Positions 18,021 to 26,881 of a DNA stretch of 64,000 nt are shown here, piece after piece. The DNA lies in contig JAZQQJ010000081.1 of the NCBI GenBank assembly GCA_045629005.1, positions 186,001-250,000 of the forward strand, in the 5' to 3' direction. Under the pieces are notes generated by a model, which worked only from the letters and a program-made list of their open reading frames with translations, ran no database searches and was not told where the DNA came from. The position numbers were made by a program, and so were the translations under genes. This DNA comes from RGIG3528 sp045629005 (GTDB lineage: Bacteria; Bacillota; Clostridia; Lachnospirales; Lachnospiraceae). Each line of letters starts with the position of its first letter. Within the stretch, counting starts at the first letter, position 1.

Positions 18021-18251
18021 CTACTTAAGAACAGCCTTAATCTGATCTACAGCGTCGTTAACCGTAACAATCTTCTCAGCTGCCTCGTTGGGGATTTCGA
18101 TGTCAAACTCCTCTTCGATGCCCATAATTATCTGAAAGACATCAAGTGAATCTGCGCCCAAATCCTCAACAAATGTGGATTCAGGAGAAATATCGTCCTC
18201 AGATATGTTTAATACTTCTGCAATAATCGATCTGATTTTTTCAAATTCCAT
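18021..18251 (-). CDS. acpP: Acyl carrier protein
   Basis: ACP carries growing fatty acyl chains on a 4'-phosphopantetheine arm. The 76-residue acidic protein has the attachment motif GADSLDVFQ with Ser35. The start at 18251 has GGAGGA 6 nt upstream; an in-frame ATG five codons earlier overlaps plsX. Directly downstream of plsX, it matches the widespread plsX-acpP-rnc-smc order. Confidence 0.97.
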   Translation of the reverse strand: MEFEKIRSIIAEVLNISEDDISPESTFVEDLGADSLDVFQIIMGIEEEFDIEIPNEAAEKIVTVNDAVDQIKAVLK

Positions 18252-18253
18252 AA

Positions 18254-19276
18254 TTATTCCTCCCAAGAATCATTGCCCATAATATTTTCTTTGATTTTCT
18301 CATTAATATGCTGTTCTTTATATGTAATGCACTGAAGCAGGGAATTCTTTATTTCCTTTGCTTTGGCACTTCCATGCGTTTTTAATACGAGACCGTTAAG
18401 ACCGAGCATCGGTGCACTGCCATATTCGGCTGTATCCATTGACTTCAGTGTTTTCTTCAAAGAAGGCTTAACAAGAAGTCCACCGATTTTGCTTCTGAAG
18501 CTCGAATAAAAGCTTTCCTTTACCTTGCTGAGAAGTGCATTTGCAACACCCTCATAAAGCTTTAAAATTACGTTGCCGGTAAAGCCTTCGCAAATAATAA
18601 CGTCAGCCCCGCCGTTCGGAATTTCACGGGCTTCTATGCTTCCGATGAAGTTTATGTCTTTACACTCTTTAAGAAGAGGATATGTCTCTTTAACGAGCTG
18701 GTTTCCTTTTTCTTCTTCAAGACCGATGTTAACAATAGCAACTCTGGGCGACTTGACACCCATAACGTTCTCATAGTAGATGGAGCCCATCTTAGCAAAC
18801 TGTACAAGATGTGATGAACGTGCATCAACATTTGCACCGCAGTCACAAAGAAGAGAAACTCCTTTAGTTGTAGGAATCATACTTCCGAGGGGCGGTCTTT
18901 CAACACCCTTAATTCTTCCTACAATGAGCTGTGCTCCAACAAGCACTGCTCCCGTACTTCCTGCCGAAAGGAAGGCATCGGCTTCGCCATTTTTAACAAG
19001 TCCGAGTGCAACTGATATGGAAGAATTCTTTTTTCTTCTTATTGCATTAACCGGAGCTTCATCGCAGGTGATAATCTCATCTGCGTTAATAATCTGAATA
19101 CGGTCCTTGTCATATTCATATTCATTAAGTTCTTTATCAACAAGGGGCTCCTTGCCGACAAGCTTAACGTATATTCTCGAATCCGCCTTAACGGCCTCAA
19201 CACACCCTTTAACAATTTCTCCGGGTGAGTTGTCTCCGCCCATGGCATCAACGGCAACAATAACCCTATTATCCAT
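18254..19276 (-). CDS. plsX: Phosphate acyltransferase PlsX
   Basis: PlsX converts acyl-ACP to acyl-phosphate, the donor for glycerol-3-phosphate acylation by PlsY. The 340-residue protein begins VIVAVDAMGGDNSPGEIV and contains FLSAGSTGAVLVGA, CDCGANVDARSSHLVQFA and a C-terminal EYGSAPMLGLNGLVLKTHGS, all characteristic. TTGGAGGAACC lies before the ATG. It sits 2 nt upstream of acpP, its acyl-group supplier, and 17 nt downstream of cheR. Confidence 0.96.
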   Translation of the reverse strand: MDNRVIVAVDAMGGDNSPGEIVKGCVEAVKADSRIYVKLVGKEPLVDKELNEYEYDKDRIQIINADEIITCDEAPVNAIRRKKNSSISVALGLVKNGEADAFLSAGSTGAVLVGAQLIVGRIKGVERPPLGSMIPTTKGVSLLCDCGANVDARSSHLVQFAKMGSIYYENVMGVKSPRVAIVNIGLEEEKGNQLVKETYPLLKECKDINFIGSIEAREIPNGGADVIICEGFTGNVILKLYEGVANALLSKVKESFYSSFRSKIGGLLVKPSLKKTLKSMDTAEYGSAPMLGLNGLVLKTHGSAKAKEIKNSLLQCITYKEQHINEKIKENIMGNDSWEE

Positions 19277-19293
19277 AAGGTTCCTCCAATAAA

Positions 19294-20067
19294 CTACATT
19301 TTCTTATAAAAGAACGACCTGCACGTTTCGTAATTCAAAACGTATGACTGGATAATCTGCTCGGTGGAACCGACAAACAGATAGCCGCCCTTCTTTAAAG
19401 ATGCGTTGAACTTCTTGTAGATTTCCGTCTTTGCCTCATCTGTAAAGTAAATAAGAACATTTCTGCAAACAATAATGTCAATGTTTGTAGGATACGGGTC
19501 TCTAAGAAGGTTGTGATTACGGAAATCAACACAACGCTTAATTTCGTCTGAAATCTGATAAGTATATTCGTTAACCTGAGTGAAGTACTTGTTGATGAAT
19601 TCCTTTGGAACGCATCTCAGGCTCTTTTCGTTGTACAGACCTGCCTTAGCCTTTTCAAGCACCTGTTTGTCAATATCAGTAGCAATAATCCTTATAGAGG
19701 ACAAAGGAATGTACTTTGAAAGAATCATTGCAATGGTATAAGGCTCATCGCCTGTTGAACATGCGGCGCTCCAGATTTGAGGTGTTCTTGTACCTGCAAG
19801 AATCTCCGGGAGAAGTTCTCTTTCGAGAATATTCCACTGTTCCGGATTTCTGAAAAACTCGGAAACATTGATGGTCATGTAGTTTACGAACTCTTCGAAG
19901 AGGTCGTGGTCTCTTTTAATCGCAACAACGTAATCGGCGTATGTTGTGATGCCATGCTTAAGGATGAGGGAGTCGATACGTCTCCTCATCTGCCTCTCCT
20001 TGTAAGCAGAAAGATCAATCTGTGTCAGAGCAAATATTTCTTTTTTAAATGTTTCGTAATCATCCAT
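19294..20067 (-). CDS. cheR: CheR-type protein-glutamate methyltransferase
   Basis: CheR methylates glutamates on chemoreceptors using S-adenosylmethionine. The 257-residue protein has the helical N-terminal domain (about 1-72, with SAYKERQMRRRID), FFRNPEQW, the SAM-binding ACSTGDEPY at 102-110, the acidic ATDID and the late VCRNVLIYF. No receptor, cheA, cheB or flagellar gene is in the window, so this is an isolated copy next to plsX. Its leader is unusual: AAGGAGG lies 24 nt from the ATG with a hairpin in between. Methylation of a non-chemotaxis target cannot be excluded. Confidence 0.93.
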   Translation of the reverse strand: MDDYETFKKEIFALTQIDLSAYKERQMRRRIDSLILKHGITTYADYVVAIKRDHDLFEEFVNYMTINVSEFFRNPEQWNILERELLPEILAGTRTPQIWSAACSTGDEPYTIAMILSKYIPLSSIRIIATDIDKQVLEKAKAGLYNEKSLRCVPKEFINKYFTQVNEYTYQISDEIKRCVDFRNHNLLRDPYPTNIDIIVCRNVLIYFTDEAKTEIYKKFNASLKKGGYLFVGSTEQIIQSYVLNYETCRSFFYKKM

Positions 20068-20098
20068 ATATACGATACAGGACTTCCTGTTCCTCCTT
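20068..20098 (-). promoter_or_regulatory. cheR leader: Shine-Dalgarno, hairpin, start codon
   Basis: On the minus strand AAGGAGG (20092-20098) is followed by ACAGG-AAGT-CCTGT (20077-20090), which can fold into a 5-6 bp hairpin, and then nine bases before the ATG. The linear spacing of 24 nt is too long for normal initiation. Excluding the hairpin leaves about 10 nt. A similar arrangement precedes the GH88 gene at 46717-46751. Confidence 0.5.
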
Positions 20099-20199
20099 CC
20101 GGAATGATTGTCAGCACTATTTCAGACTTTTTGCAACTAATACTATACTATGACATCATCATTTTTTCGCATGCGCTCAAAAATAATGAAATTCAAAAA

Positions 20200-20227
20200 C
20201 GGCAACGCCAGCAATCTGGCGCTGCCG
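20200..20227 (-). terminator. Terminator after ispH-rpsA
   Basis: CGGCAxCGCCAG (20200-20211) pairs with CTGGCGxTGCCG (20216-20227) around a 4-nt loop, and the minus strand continues TTTTTG. It is a textbook intrinsic terminator and ends the long unit that contains folD, rimO, pgsA and cmk. Confidence 0.93.
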
Positions 20228-20241
20228 GACAAAGTGTCGGA

Positions 20242-22185
20242 TTACTCAGCAGTAACCTCTGCTGCAGGAGCTTCCTCAGCGGGAGCTTCCTCATTCTCTT
20301 CGGGCTTCTCAAGAGCTCTCATGGAAAGTGAAATCTTCTTCTCATCGTAGTTGAAGTCTACGATTGCAGCTGTGATTTCCTGACCAACCTTAAGAACATC
20401 TGAAGGCTTCTCAATTCTCTTTGTGGAGATCTGGGAAACATGAAGAAGTGCGTCAACTCCGGGAACGATTTCTACGAATGCGCCGAAGTCTGTCATTCTT
20501 GCTACCTTACCTGTAATAACATTGCCGATAGCGAAGTCTTCGTCTGCATTTGCCCAAGGATTCTGATCTGCAAACTTCATTGAAAGAGCAATTTTCTCGC
20601 CTGCGATTTCTTTGACGAATGCACGAACGTTGTCACCTGACTTGAATGTCTTCTTAGGGGACTCAATGCGGCCCCAGCTCATCTCTGAGATATGAAGAAG
20701 ACCATCAATGCCGCCGATATCAACGAATGCACCGAAATCTGTAACGTTCTTTACAACGCCTTCAACTACATCGCCAACCTGGATCTTGTCGAGGAGAGCT
20801 TTCTTCTTCTCTTCCTTAACAGCTGAAACAAGCTGCTTTCTGTCACCGATAACTCTTCTTCTCTTGGGATTGAACTCTGTAAGAACGAACTCGATTTCCT
20901 GTCCCTTGTACTTTGTAAGATCCTTTTCGAAGGAATCTGATGCAAGGCTTGCAGGGATGAAAATGCGTGTTTCGTCGATTTCTACGATAAGTCCGCCATT
21001 AAGAACTTCCGTAACGGGAGCCTTAAGAACCTTCTTCTCGTTGAATGCTTCTTCAAGAACCTTGCTGGAACGCTCAGCTGCAAGTCTCTTGTAGGATGCG
21101 ATAACCTGACCTTCACGGTCATCAACCTTTAAGATCTTAACGTTAAGTGTGTCACCTACGTTAACAACCTTTGTAAGGTCTACGTTCGGAGTGTTTGTGT
21201 ACTCTGCACGGGAAATAGTAGCATCTGACTTATAACCGATGTTTAAGATTATCTCGTCTTCTTTAACACTGATAACTGTGCCTTCTACAACCTGACCGGT
21301 ATGTACTGTCTTAAAAGACTCCTCCATTAATTGTTCAAAACTTTCTTCCATAACAGTAAGAACCTCCTTGATGATTTTGTTTGGGGTCGATGCCCCGGCA
21401 GTAATACCTACGCTGCAGAAAGATTTAAGTATGCTTAAATCCAGGTTAATGGGTTTCTGTATAAAGTAAGTACTAGCGCATTGCTGTTTGCAGATTTCAA
21501 ACAGCTTACGTGTGTTAGAACTGTTTGCGCCTCCGATAACTATCATTGCATCGTGTGTTTTTGCCATTTCACACGCTTCCGTTTGACGAACCTCAGTAGC
21601 ATTGCAAATTGTGTTCATAACGGATACATTGTAAACTTTCTTTTTCAAAATTTCAACTATTTCTTTAAAAATATTGCTGTTAAATGTAGTCTGTGAAACA
21701 AGAACATAATTTTTATTTTTTTCAGGCTCGAAATTCCTCGCAAACTCAGTGTTTTCAATGACATGAGTCTCACCGGAGCTCCACCCGACAATAGCCTTTA
21801 CCTCGGGGTGTTCAGGGTCTCCGGCTATAAGAATTACGTTATTTTTGTTACTTTCATTTTGAACAATAGTGTGAATTTTCTTTACAAATGGACAAGTTGC
21901 GTCTACGATTTCATGACAACTTTTTTGCAGTTCCTCATAAATTTCCCGAGAAACACCGTGTGAGCGTATAAAAAGATACCCTTTCGGGAGTTTATAAAGC
22001 TCATCAATATTCTCAACAATTTCAACGCCCTTCTGTTTAAGTTCGTTGATTACTTCCTCGTTGTGAATAATGGGTCCGAAAGTGTATACAGGTTTGCTTT
22101 CTTCTGTTTTTTCATAAACGGCAGAAACCGCCCGCTGTACTCCAAAGCAGAAGCCGGCGGTTTTCGCCACATCAATTTTAATCAT
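20242..22185 (-). CDS. ispH: IspH (HMBPP reductase) fused to S1-domain RpsA-like protein
   Basis: The first ~285 residues are IspH, which reduces HMBPP to IPP and DMAPP with a [4Fe-4S] cluster; the three cluster cysteines are Cys13 (GFCFGV), Cys98 (DATCPF) and Cys194 (NTICNATEV). The remaining ~360 residues hold four S1 RNA-binding repeats (about 300-370, 383-455, 473-545 and 558-630), the later two with the canonical VTDFGAFVDIGG and MTDFGAFVEIVPG. A Glu/Ala-rich tail ends the 647-residue protein. The fusion is in one open frame with no sign of error and is known from Clostridia. The start overlaps the cmk stop by 4 nt, giving the conserved cmk-ispH-rpsA order. Confidence 0.95.
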   Translation of the reverse strand: MIKIDVAKTAGFCFGVQRAVSAVYEKTEESKPVYTFGPIIHNEEVINELKQKGVEIVENIDELYKLPKGYLFIRSHGVSREIYEELQKSCHEIVDATCPFVKKIHTIVQNESNKNNVILIAGDPEHPEVKAIVGWSSGETHVIENTEFARNFEPEKNKNYVLVSQTTFNSNIFKEIVEILKKKVYNVSVMNTICNATEVRQTEACEMAKTHDAMIVIGGANSSNTRKLFEICKQQCASTYFIQKPINLDLSILKSFCSVGITAGASTPNKIIKEVLTVMEESFEQLMEESFKTVHTGQVVEGTVISVKEDEIILNIGYKSDATISRAEYTNTPNVDLTKVVNVGDTLNVKILKVDDREGQVIASYKRLAAERSSKVLEEAFNEKKVLKAPVTEVLNGGLIVEIDETRIFIPASLASDSFEKDLTKYKGQEIEFVLTEFNPKRRRVIGDRKQLVSAVKEEKKKALLDKIQVGDVVEGVVKNVTDFGAFVDIGGIDGLLHISEMSWGRIESPKKTFKSGDNVRAFVKEIAGEKIALSMKFADQNPWANADEDFAIGNVITGKVARMTDFGAFVEIVPGVDALLHVSQISTKRIEKPSDVLKVGQEITAAIVDFNYDEKKISLSMRALEKPEENEEAPAEEAPAAEVTAE

Positions 22186-22850
22186 AAACCTTTTTCATCG
22201 CAAATGCGTAAAAGCTCGTCTACAACCTCATCTATAGTCATAAATGATGAATCAACAACAATTGCATCCTCAGCCTGCTTTAAAGGTGAAGCTTCTCTAT
22301 GCATGTCTCTGTAATCGCGCTCTTCAATCTGAATTCTGAGTTCTTCGAGGTCACACTCGGCACCCTTGGCAAGGAATTCATCATAGCGTCTTTTAGCACG
22401 TACTGCAGATGATGCCGTAAGATAAATTTTAACAATGGCATCAGGAAGAACAACAGTACCGATATCGCGTCCGTCCATAACTACAGGCTGTTTTCTTGCC
22501 ATCTCCTGCTGTAAAGCAACCATTTTCTTTCTGACCTCAGGGTTGGCGGAAACAGTTGAAGCCATATTACCGACTTCCTGTGTGCGGATAAGTCCATTTA
22601 CGTTTTCTCCATTAAGGAATACAACCTGCTCACCGTTTTCGTATTTGATTGTAACTTCTATATCATCAAGACGTTTTTCAATTTCTTCAGGAAAATCAAC
22701 GTCCACTTCTTCTCTGAGGTAAAAGAGGCCCATTGCACGATACATGGCGCCGGTATCAACATAAATGAATCCTTTTTCCTTTGCCACTCTTTTGGCAATA
22801 GTGCTTTTTCCTGCGCCTGCAGGGCCGTCGATAGCTACAGATTTAATCAT
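22182..22850 (-). CDS. cmk: Cytidylate kinase
   Basis: Cmk phosphorylates CMP and dCMP. The 222-residue protein has the P-loop GPAGAGKST at 9-17, VDTGAMYRAM, GRDIGTVVLPDA and a C-terminal DSSFMTIDEVVDELL. AGGATTTTT precedes the ATG. It overlaps ispH-rpsA by 4 nt and has a good promoter of its own behind the flavoprotein gene. Confidence 0.97.
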   Translation of the reverse strand: MIKSVAIDGPAGAGKSTIAKRVAKEKGFIYVDTGAMYRAMGLFYLREEVDVDFPEEIEKRLDDIEVTIKYENGEQVVFLNGENVNGLIRTQEVGNMASTVSANPEVRKKMVALQQEMARKQPVVMDGRDIGTVVLPDAIVKIYLTASSAVRAKRRYDEFLAKGAECDLEELRIQIEERDYRDMHREASPLKQAEDAIVVDSSFMTIDEVVDELLRICDEKGL

Positions 22851-22873
22851 AAAAATCCTCCGTGTGTTACATG

Positions 22874-22902
22874 ATTATAAAAGCGGGGTGAAATTTATAC
22901 AA
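22874..22902 (-). promoter_or_regulatory. Promoter of cmk-ispH-rpsA
   Basis: On the minus strand TTGTAT (22897-22902) is 17 nt from a perfect TATAAT (22874-22879), ending 23 nt before the cmk ATG. The -35 box lies inside the last codons of the flavoprotein gene, so this would be an internal promoter within the longer operon. Confidence 0.65.
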
Positions 22903-24139
22903 TGGAATTGCCCGCCACATACCCTGTGGACCATGCTATCTGGAGATTAAAACCTCCGGTAAAAGCATCAAGGTCCAGAACCTCTCCTACGAAGTAAAGC
23001 CCCGGGCAGAGCTTTGACTCACAAGTTTTAGGATCGATTTCTTTAACATTGATTCCGCCTTTTGTAATGATTGCTTCCTCGTAAGGCCTGAGCGCCTTCA
23101 CATGAAACTCAAGGTGTTTAAGAAGTCTTGCGAGATTCTGCCGTTCTTCTTTTGTAACGGAATTAACCTTTTTGTCTTTATCAATGCCGGAAAGCGTAAC
23201 AATCTCTTCCGTCATGCTCTTCGGAAGCAATGCTTCCAGACTGTTACCGAAATCCTTGTTGATTTCTTTTGAAAAATCCTTAAGAAGCCTCTGGTCAAGC
23301 TCATCAAAGCTCATCCCCGGCTTAAGGTCAATATATAACGAGGGAAGTTCTTTTCCATACCTGATGTTTTCGGCAAGGAATGCACTTGCCGAAAGAACAA
23401 GCGGTCCGCTTATCCCGAAATGTGTAAAAAGCATCTCGCCAAGCTCGGTATAAAGCTTCTTACCTTTTGAGTTCTCGAGAGTAAGTGAAACGTTTTTAAG
23501 AGTAAGTCCCATAAGCCTCTTCGGGAAATCCTCTTCTGTTTCCAATGCAACAAGTGATGGGCTGAGTGGTGTAACGGTATGTCCGTTTTCTTTTGCAAAT
23601 CTGTAGCCGTCACCGTCGGAGCCTGTGGATTTGTAGGAAATGCCACCCGTTGCAACAATGCAGGCATCGAACTTCTCTTTTCTGCTTTTTCCGGAAGATG
23701 TAACCGTAACGATATGGTTAATACCTTCCTGACAGATTGATTTTACAATAGTGTTAAGCTGTACGTCAACATTCTGTCTTCTAAGTTCATCAGAAAGTAC
23801 TTTTATAACATCCGATGACTTGTCCGATTCCGGGAAAACTCTTTGTCCGCGCTCGGTTTTGATTTTTAAACCAAGGCTTTCAAAAAAGTCCATCGTTTCA
23901 TGATTGTCAAAGGCATCAAATGCGCTGTACAGAAATCTTGAATTAACCGTGACATTCTTAAAAAGCTCTTGTTTGTCACAGGCATTGGTAAGGTTGCACC
24001 TTCCTTTCCCCGTAATAAAGAGCTTTTTGCCAAGCTTTTCATTCTTTTCAAAAAGGACAACCTTGTGTCCATTCCGGGCCGCGGTTATTGCAGCCATCAT
24101 TCCTGCCGCACCGCCCCCGATAACACAGACTCTGCTCAA
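22895..24139 (-). CDS. HI0933-family FAD-dependent oxidoreductase (BaiN/YtfP-like)
   Basis: A 414-residue flavoprotein of the HI0933 family, whose cellular role is not settled. It begins with the FAD-binding Rossmann motif VIGGGAAGMMAA (6-17), then GKKLFITGKGRCNLTN, a central ATGGISYKSTGSDGDGY and a C-terminal CPGLYFVGEVLDLDAFTGGFNLQ that closes the FAD site. Some relatives act on bile acid intermediates, but this copy sits in a housekeeping operon and I infer no substrate. It overlaps pgsA by 4 nt. Confidence 0.88.
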   Translation of the reverse strand: MSRVCVIGGGAAGMMAAITAARNGHKVVLFEKNEKLGKKLFITGKGRCNLTNACDKQELFKNVTVNSRFLYSAFDAFDNHETMDFFESLGLKIKTERGQRVFPESDKSSDVIKVLSDELRRQNVDVQLNTIVKSICQEGINHIVTVTSSGKSRKEKFDACIVATGGISYKSTGSDGDGYRFAKENGHTVTPLSPSLVALETEEDFPKRLMGLTLKNVSLTLENSKGKKLYTELGEMLFTHFGISGPLVLSASAFLAENIRYGKELPSLYIDLKPGMSFDELDQRLLKDFSKEINKDFGNSLEALLPKSMTEEIVTLSGIDKDKKVNSVTKEERQNLARLLKHLEFHVKALRPYEEAIITKGGINVKEIDPKTCESKLCPGLYFVGEVLDLDAFTGGFNLQIAWSTGYVAGNSIV

Positions 24140-24681
24140 TCCTTAAGTACCTGCCTGTTTTGGTAAAGATAATCCACAAGGGAAATAATGGTAAGGGCAA
24201 CAGCGAGCCAGATAAGAACCTGCTCGAGTATTCCCCACCATGAGAAACCGAAATTAATAAGCAAAGCAATGGCCATAATCATCTGAACCGTGGTCTTTAC
24301 CTTGCCCCACCAGCCTGCAGCAAGAACAATACCCTTTTCGCCCGCAATCATTCGAAGGCCATTAACTATAAGGTCTCTTGAAACAATGATAATGAGCGCA
24401 ATGGCATTCATTCTTCCTACGCCTACAAAAAGAATAAGCGCTGTCGTTACAAGAATCTTGTCAGCAAGAGGATCCATGAACTTGCCGAAGGTCGTAACCA
24501 TATTGTACTTTCTTGCAATTTTACCGTCAGCCATATCGGTAAGACAGGCTATGATGTAAATACCGAGAGCAATCCAGTTGTTTCCCGGAATAAAAGATGC
24601 ATAAAAGAAAAATACAAAAAACGGAATAAGAATCACTCTTAAGATAGTAAGTTTATTTGGCAGATTCATAGTTTCCCCCAT
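24136..24681 (-). CDS. pgsA: CDP-diacylglycerol-glycerol-3-phosphate 3-phosphatidyltransferase
   Basis: PgsA makes phosphatidylglycerol phosphate from CDP-diacylglycerol, the CdsA product. The 181-residue protein has four or more membrane helices and the CDP-alcohol phosphotransferase motif, seen as DGKIAR followed eight residues later by GKFMDPLAD. The start codon overlaps the rimO stop by one base. The size is right for PgsA rather than for phosphatidylserine or cardiolipin synthases. Confidence 0.93.
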   Translation of the reverse strand: MGETMNLPNKLTILRVILIPFFVFFFYASFIPGNNWIALGIYIIACLTDMADGKIARKYNMVTTFGKFMDPLADKILVTTALILFVGVGRMNAIALIIIVSRDLIVNGLRMIAGEKGIVLAAGWWGKVKTTVQMIMAIALLINFGFSWWGILEQVLIWLAVALTIISLVDYLYQNRQVLKD

Positions 24682-26000
24682 CAGTCAATCACAGCTTCGC
24701 CGATAAGATCGTATTCCGACGAACTGGTTATTAAAACATTTACGATTTCTCCCGAAAGATATGAATCAGGAGATTTAAAGAATACAAAGCCGTCTACCGA
24801 AGGCGCATCAAGGCTGCTTCTGCCAACCCATACTTCTTCCTCCGGAAGCTTTCCTTCAACCATAACCTGTATTTCCTTACCGATCCGGCTTTCGGAAATC
24901 TCTTTTGAAATCCTCTGCTGAAGCTTCATGATTTCATTTCTTCGCTTTGTTTTTATACGAGCGGGCACCTGATCCGACATTCTTGCGGCAGGTGTACCGG
25001 ATTCTTTTGAGTATGTAAACACTCCAAGATGCTCAAAGCGTGATTTTTCAACGAACGAAACAAGTTTCTTATGGTCCTCTTCAGTCTCACCCGGGAAGCC
25101 CGAAATAAGAGTTGTTCGTAATGCTATTCCCGGCACTTCCTTACGAAGCTTCTTTACAAGCGCAGTAAGGTCCTTTTGGCTTGTTCTTCTTCCCATACGC
25201 TTAAGGACATTATCAGCCGCATGCTGAATCGGAAGATCAAGGTACTTGCAAACCTTCGGATTATCACGAATGACGGAAATAAGTTCATCGTTGATTTCCT
25301 CGGGATAGCAATAAAGAATACGTATCCAGCAGATGCCTTCTATCTCGGAAAGCTTGTTGAGAAGCTCAGGCAAAGCCTTTCTTCCGTAAATGTCAGTTCC
25401 GTAAAGAGTCGTCTCCTGCGCAACAAGAATCAACTCTTTGGCACCGCCTTCGGCAAGGAATTCAGCCTCCTTTATAAGCCTTTCCATCGGAATGCTTCTG
25501 TAGCTTCCGCGAAGAGAAGGAATAATACAGTAGGTACAATGTTTATCACAGCCCTCGGCAATTTTAAGATATGAATAGTATCCGCCCGTCGTACAGACTC
25601 TGTTTGTATCGGGGAGCGGCAAAGCATTGATGTCGTCGATGTACTCTTTTTCCGAGCCTTCAACAGCCTCTGCAATTTTGTCGTAAGCGGTGGTTCCGAC
25701 AATCGCATCAACTTCCGGAATTTCTTTCAAAATCTGGTCTTTGAAGCGCTGTGAAAGGCATCCGGTAACAATAAGTCTTTGAAGATTCCCGGATTTTTTA
25801 TACTCTGCGGCTTCCAAAATAGTGTTAATGCTTTCGGTAAGCGCATCCTTAATAAAAGCACATGTATTGACAACAATAACATCCGCTTCAGCCTCTTCGT
25901 TTGTGAGATTATAGCCTTTATCCCGAAGGATTCCGAGCATAAATTCCGTATCAACCGTATTTTTATCGCATCCGAGCGATATAAACATAACTTTACTCAA
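24681..26000 (-). CDS. rimO: Ribosomal protein S12 methylthiotransferase RimO
   Basis: RimO is a radical SAM enzyme that adds a methylthio group to an aspartate of ribosomal protein S12. The 439-residue protein has the N-terminal cluster cysteines Cys11, Cys47 and Cys81, the radical SAM cysteines Cys151, Cys155 and Cys158 in EGCDKHCTYCIIP, and a C-terminal TRAM domain from about 375. The N-terminal FISLGCDKNTVDTE fits RimO better than MiaB. It lies 2 nt after folD. Confidence 0.95.
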   Translation of the reverse strand: MSKVMFISLGCDKNTVDTEFMLGILRDKGYNLTNEEAEADVIVVNTCAFIKDALTESINTILEAAEYKKSGNLQRLIVTGCLSQRFKDQILKEIPEVDAIVGTTAYDKIAEAVEGSEKEYIDDINALPLPDTNRVCTTGGYYSYLKIAEGCDKHCTYCIIPSLRGSYRSIPMERLIKEAEFLAEGGAKELILVAQETTLYGTDIYGRKALPELLNKLSEIEGICWIRILYCYPEEINDELISVIRDNPKVCKYLDLPIQHAADNVLKRMGRRTSQKDLTALVKKLRKEVPGIALRTTLISGFPGETEEDHKKLVSFVEKSRFEHLGVFTYSKESGTPAARMSDQVPARIKTKRRNEIMKLQQRISKEISESRIGKEIQVMVEGKLPEEEVWVGRSSLDAPSVDGFVFFKSPDSYLSGEIVNVLITSSSEYDLIGEAVID

Positions 26001-26002
26001 AA

Positions 26003-26860
26003 CTAAACCTCATTCTGTCTTTTTGTACCTTCAAGACAGTTTTTCATAAGCATTGCTATGGTCATAGGGCCAACTCCGCCGGGTACCGGAGTGATTTTTG
26101 AGCATATAGGTGCAACATCGTCAAAGTCAACATCACCGCAAAGCTTTTTGCTTTCACCTTCAAGTCTGTGAATGCCGACATCAATGACAACCGCGCCTTC
26201 TTTAACGTACTCTTTTGTAATCATGCGAGGCTTGCCTATTGCGACGATGAGAATATCAGCTCTCTTTGTAACCTCTGCAAGGTCCTTTGTTCTGGAATGG
26301 CATATTGTAACTGTTGCATTTTCACGAAGCATAAGAACGGACATAGGCTTTCCGACGATATTGCTTCTGCCGATTACTACGCATTCCTTGCCGCTTATTT
26401 CAACACCCGAACGCTTCAAAAGCTGTATGATGCCTGCAGGAGTACAGGAAAGGAATCCTGGACGTCCAATAAGGAGATTTCCCACACTGACAGGATGGAA
26501 ACCGTCAACATCTTTTTTAGGATTAATTGTTTCGATGACCAGATCCTCGTTAATGTGCTTCGGTAAAGGAAGCTGTACAAGAATGCCGTTAACCTTCGGG
26601 TCATCGTTAAGCTCTTTAATCTTATTCAAAAGTTCCTCTTCGGTTGTTTCCTCGGGAAGTTCAATTGAAATCGAATCAAAGCCGCAATATTCACATGCTT
26701 TCTTTTTATTGCCTACATAAACCTGGCTTGCGGGGTCGTTTCCGACAAGAATTACAGCAAGGCAAGGCTTAATACCCTTTTTTGCAAGTTCTTCGGTTTC
26801 AATTCTGACTTCATCTTTGATTTCCTGTGAAATCTTCTTTCCATCAATCAGCTCGTACAT
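26003..26860 (-). CDS. folD: Bifunctional methylenetetrahydrofolate dehydrogenase/cyclohydrolase
   Basis: FolD interconverts 5,10-methylene-, methenyl- and 10-formyl-tetrahydrofolate, supplying formyl groups for Fmt and one-carbon units generally. The 285-residue protein has YVGNKKKACEYCG, GILVQLPLPKH, the NAD(P)-site GRSNIVGKPMSVLM and a C-terminal TPVPGGVGPMTIAMLM. It begins 21 nt after the last Mrp-type subunit gene with no terminator between them. Confidence 0.96.
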   Translation of the reverse strand: MYELIDGKKISQEIKDEVRIETEELAKKGIKPCLAVILVGNDPASQVYVGNKKKACEYCGFDSISIELPEETTEEELLNKIKELNDDPKVNGILVQLPLPKHINEDLVIETINPKKDVDGFHPVSVGNLLIGRPGFLSCTPAGIIQLLKRSGVEISGKECVVIGRSNIVGKPMSVLMLRENATVTICHSRTKDLAEVTKRADILIVAIGKPRMITKEYVKEGAVVIDVGIHRLEGESKKLCGDVDFDDVAPICSKITPVPGGVGPMTIAMLMKNCLEGTKRQNEV

Positions 26861-26881
26861 TTTAATTTCCTTTCAAGGTTA

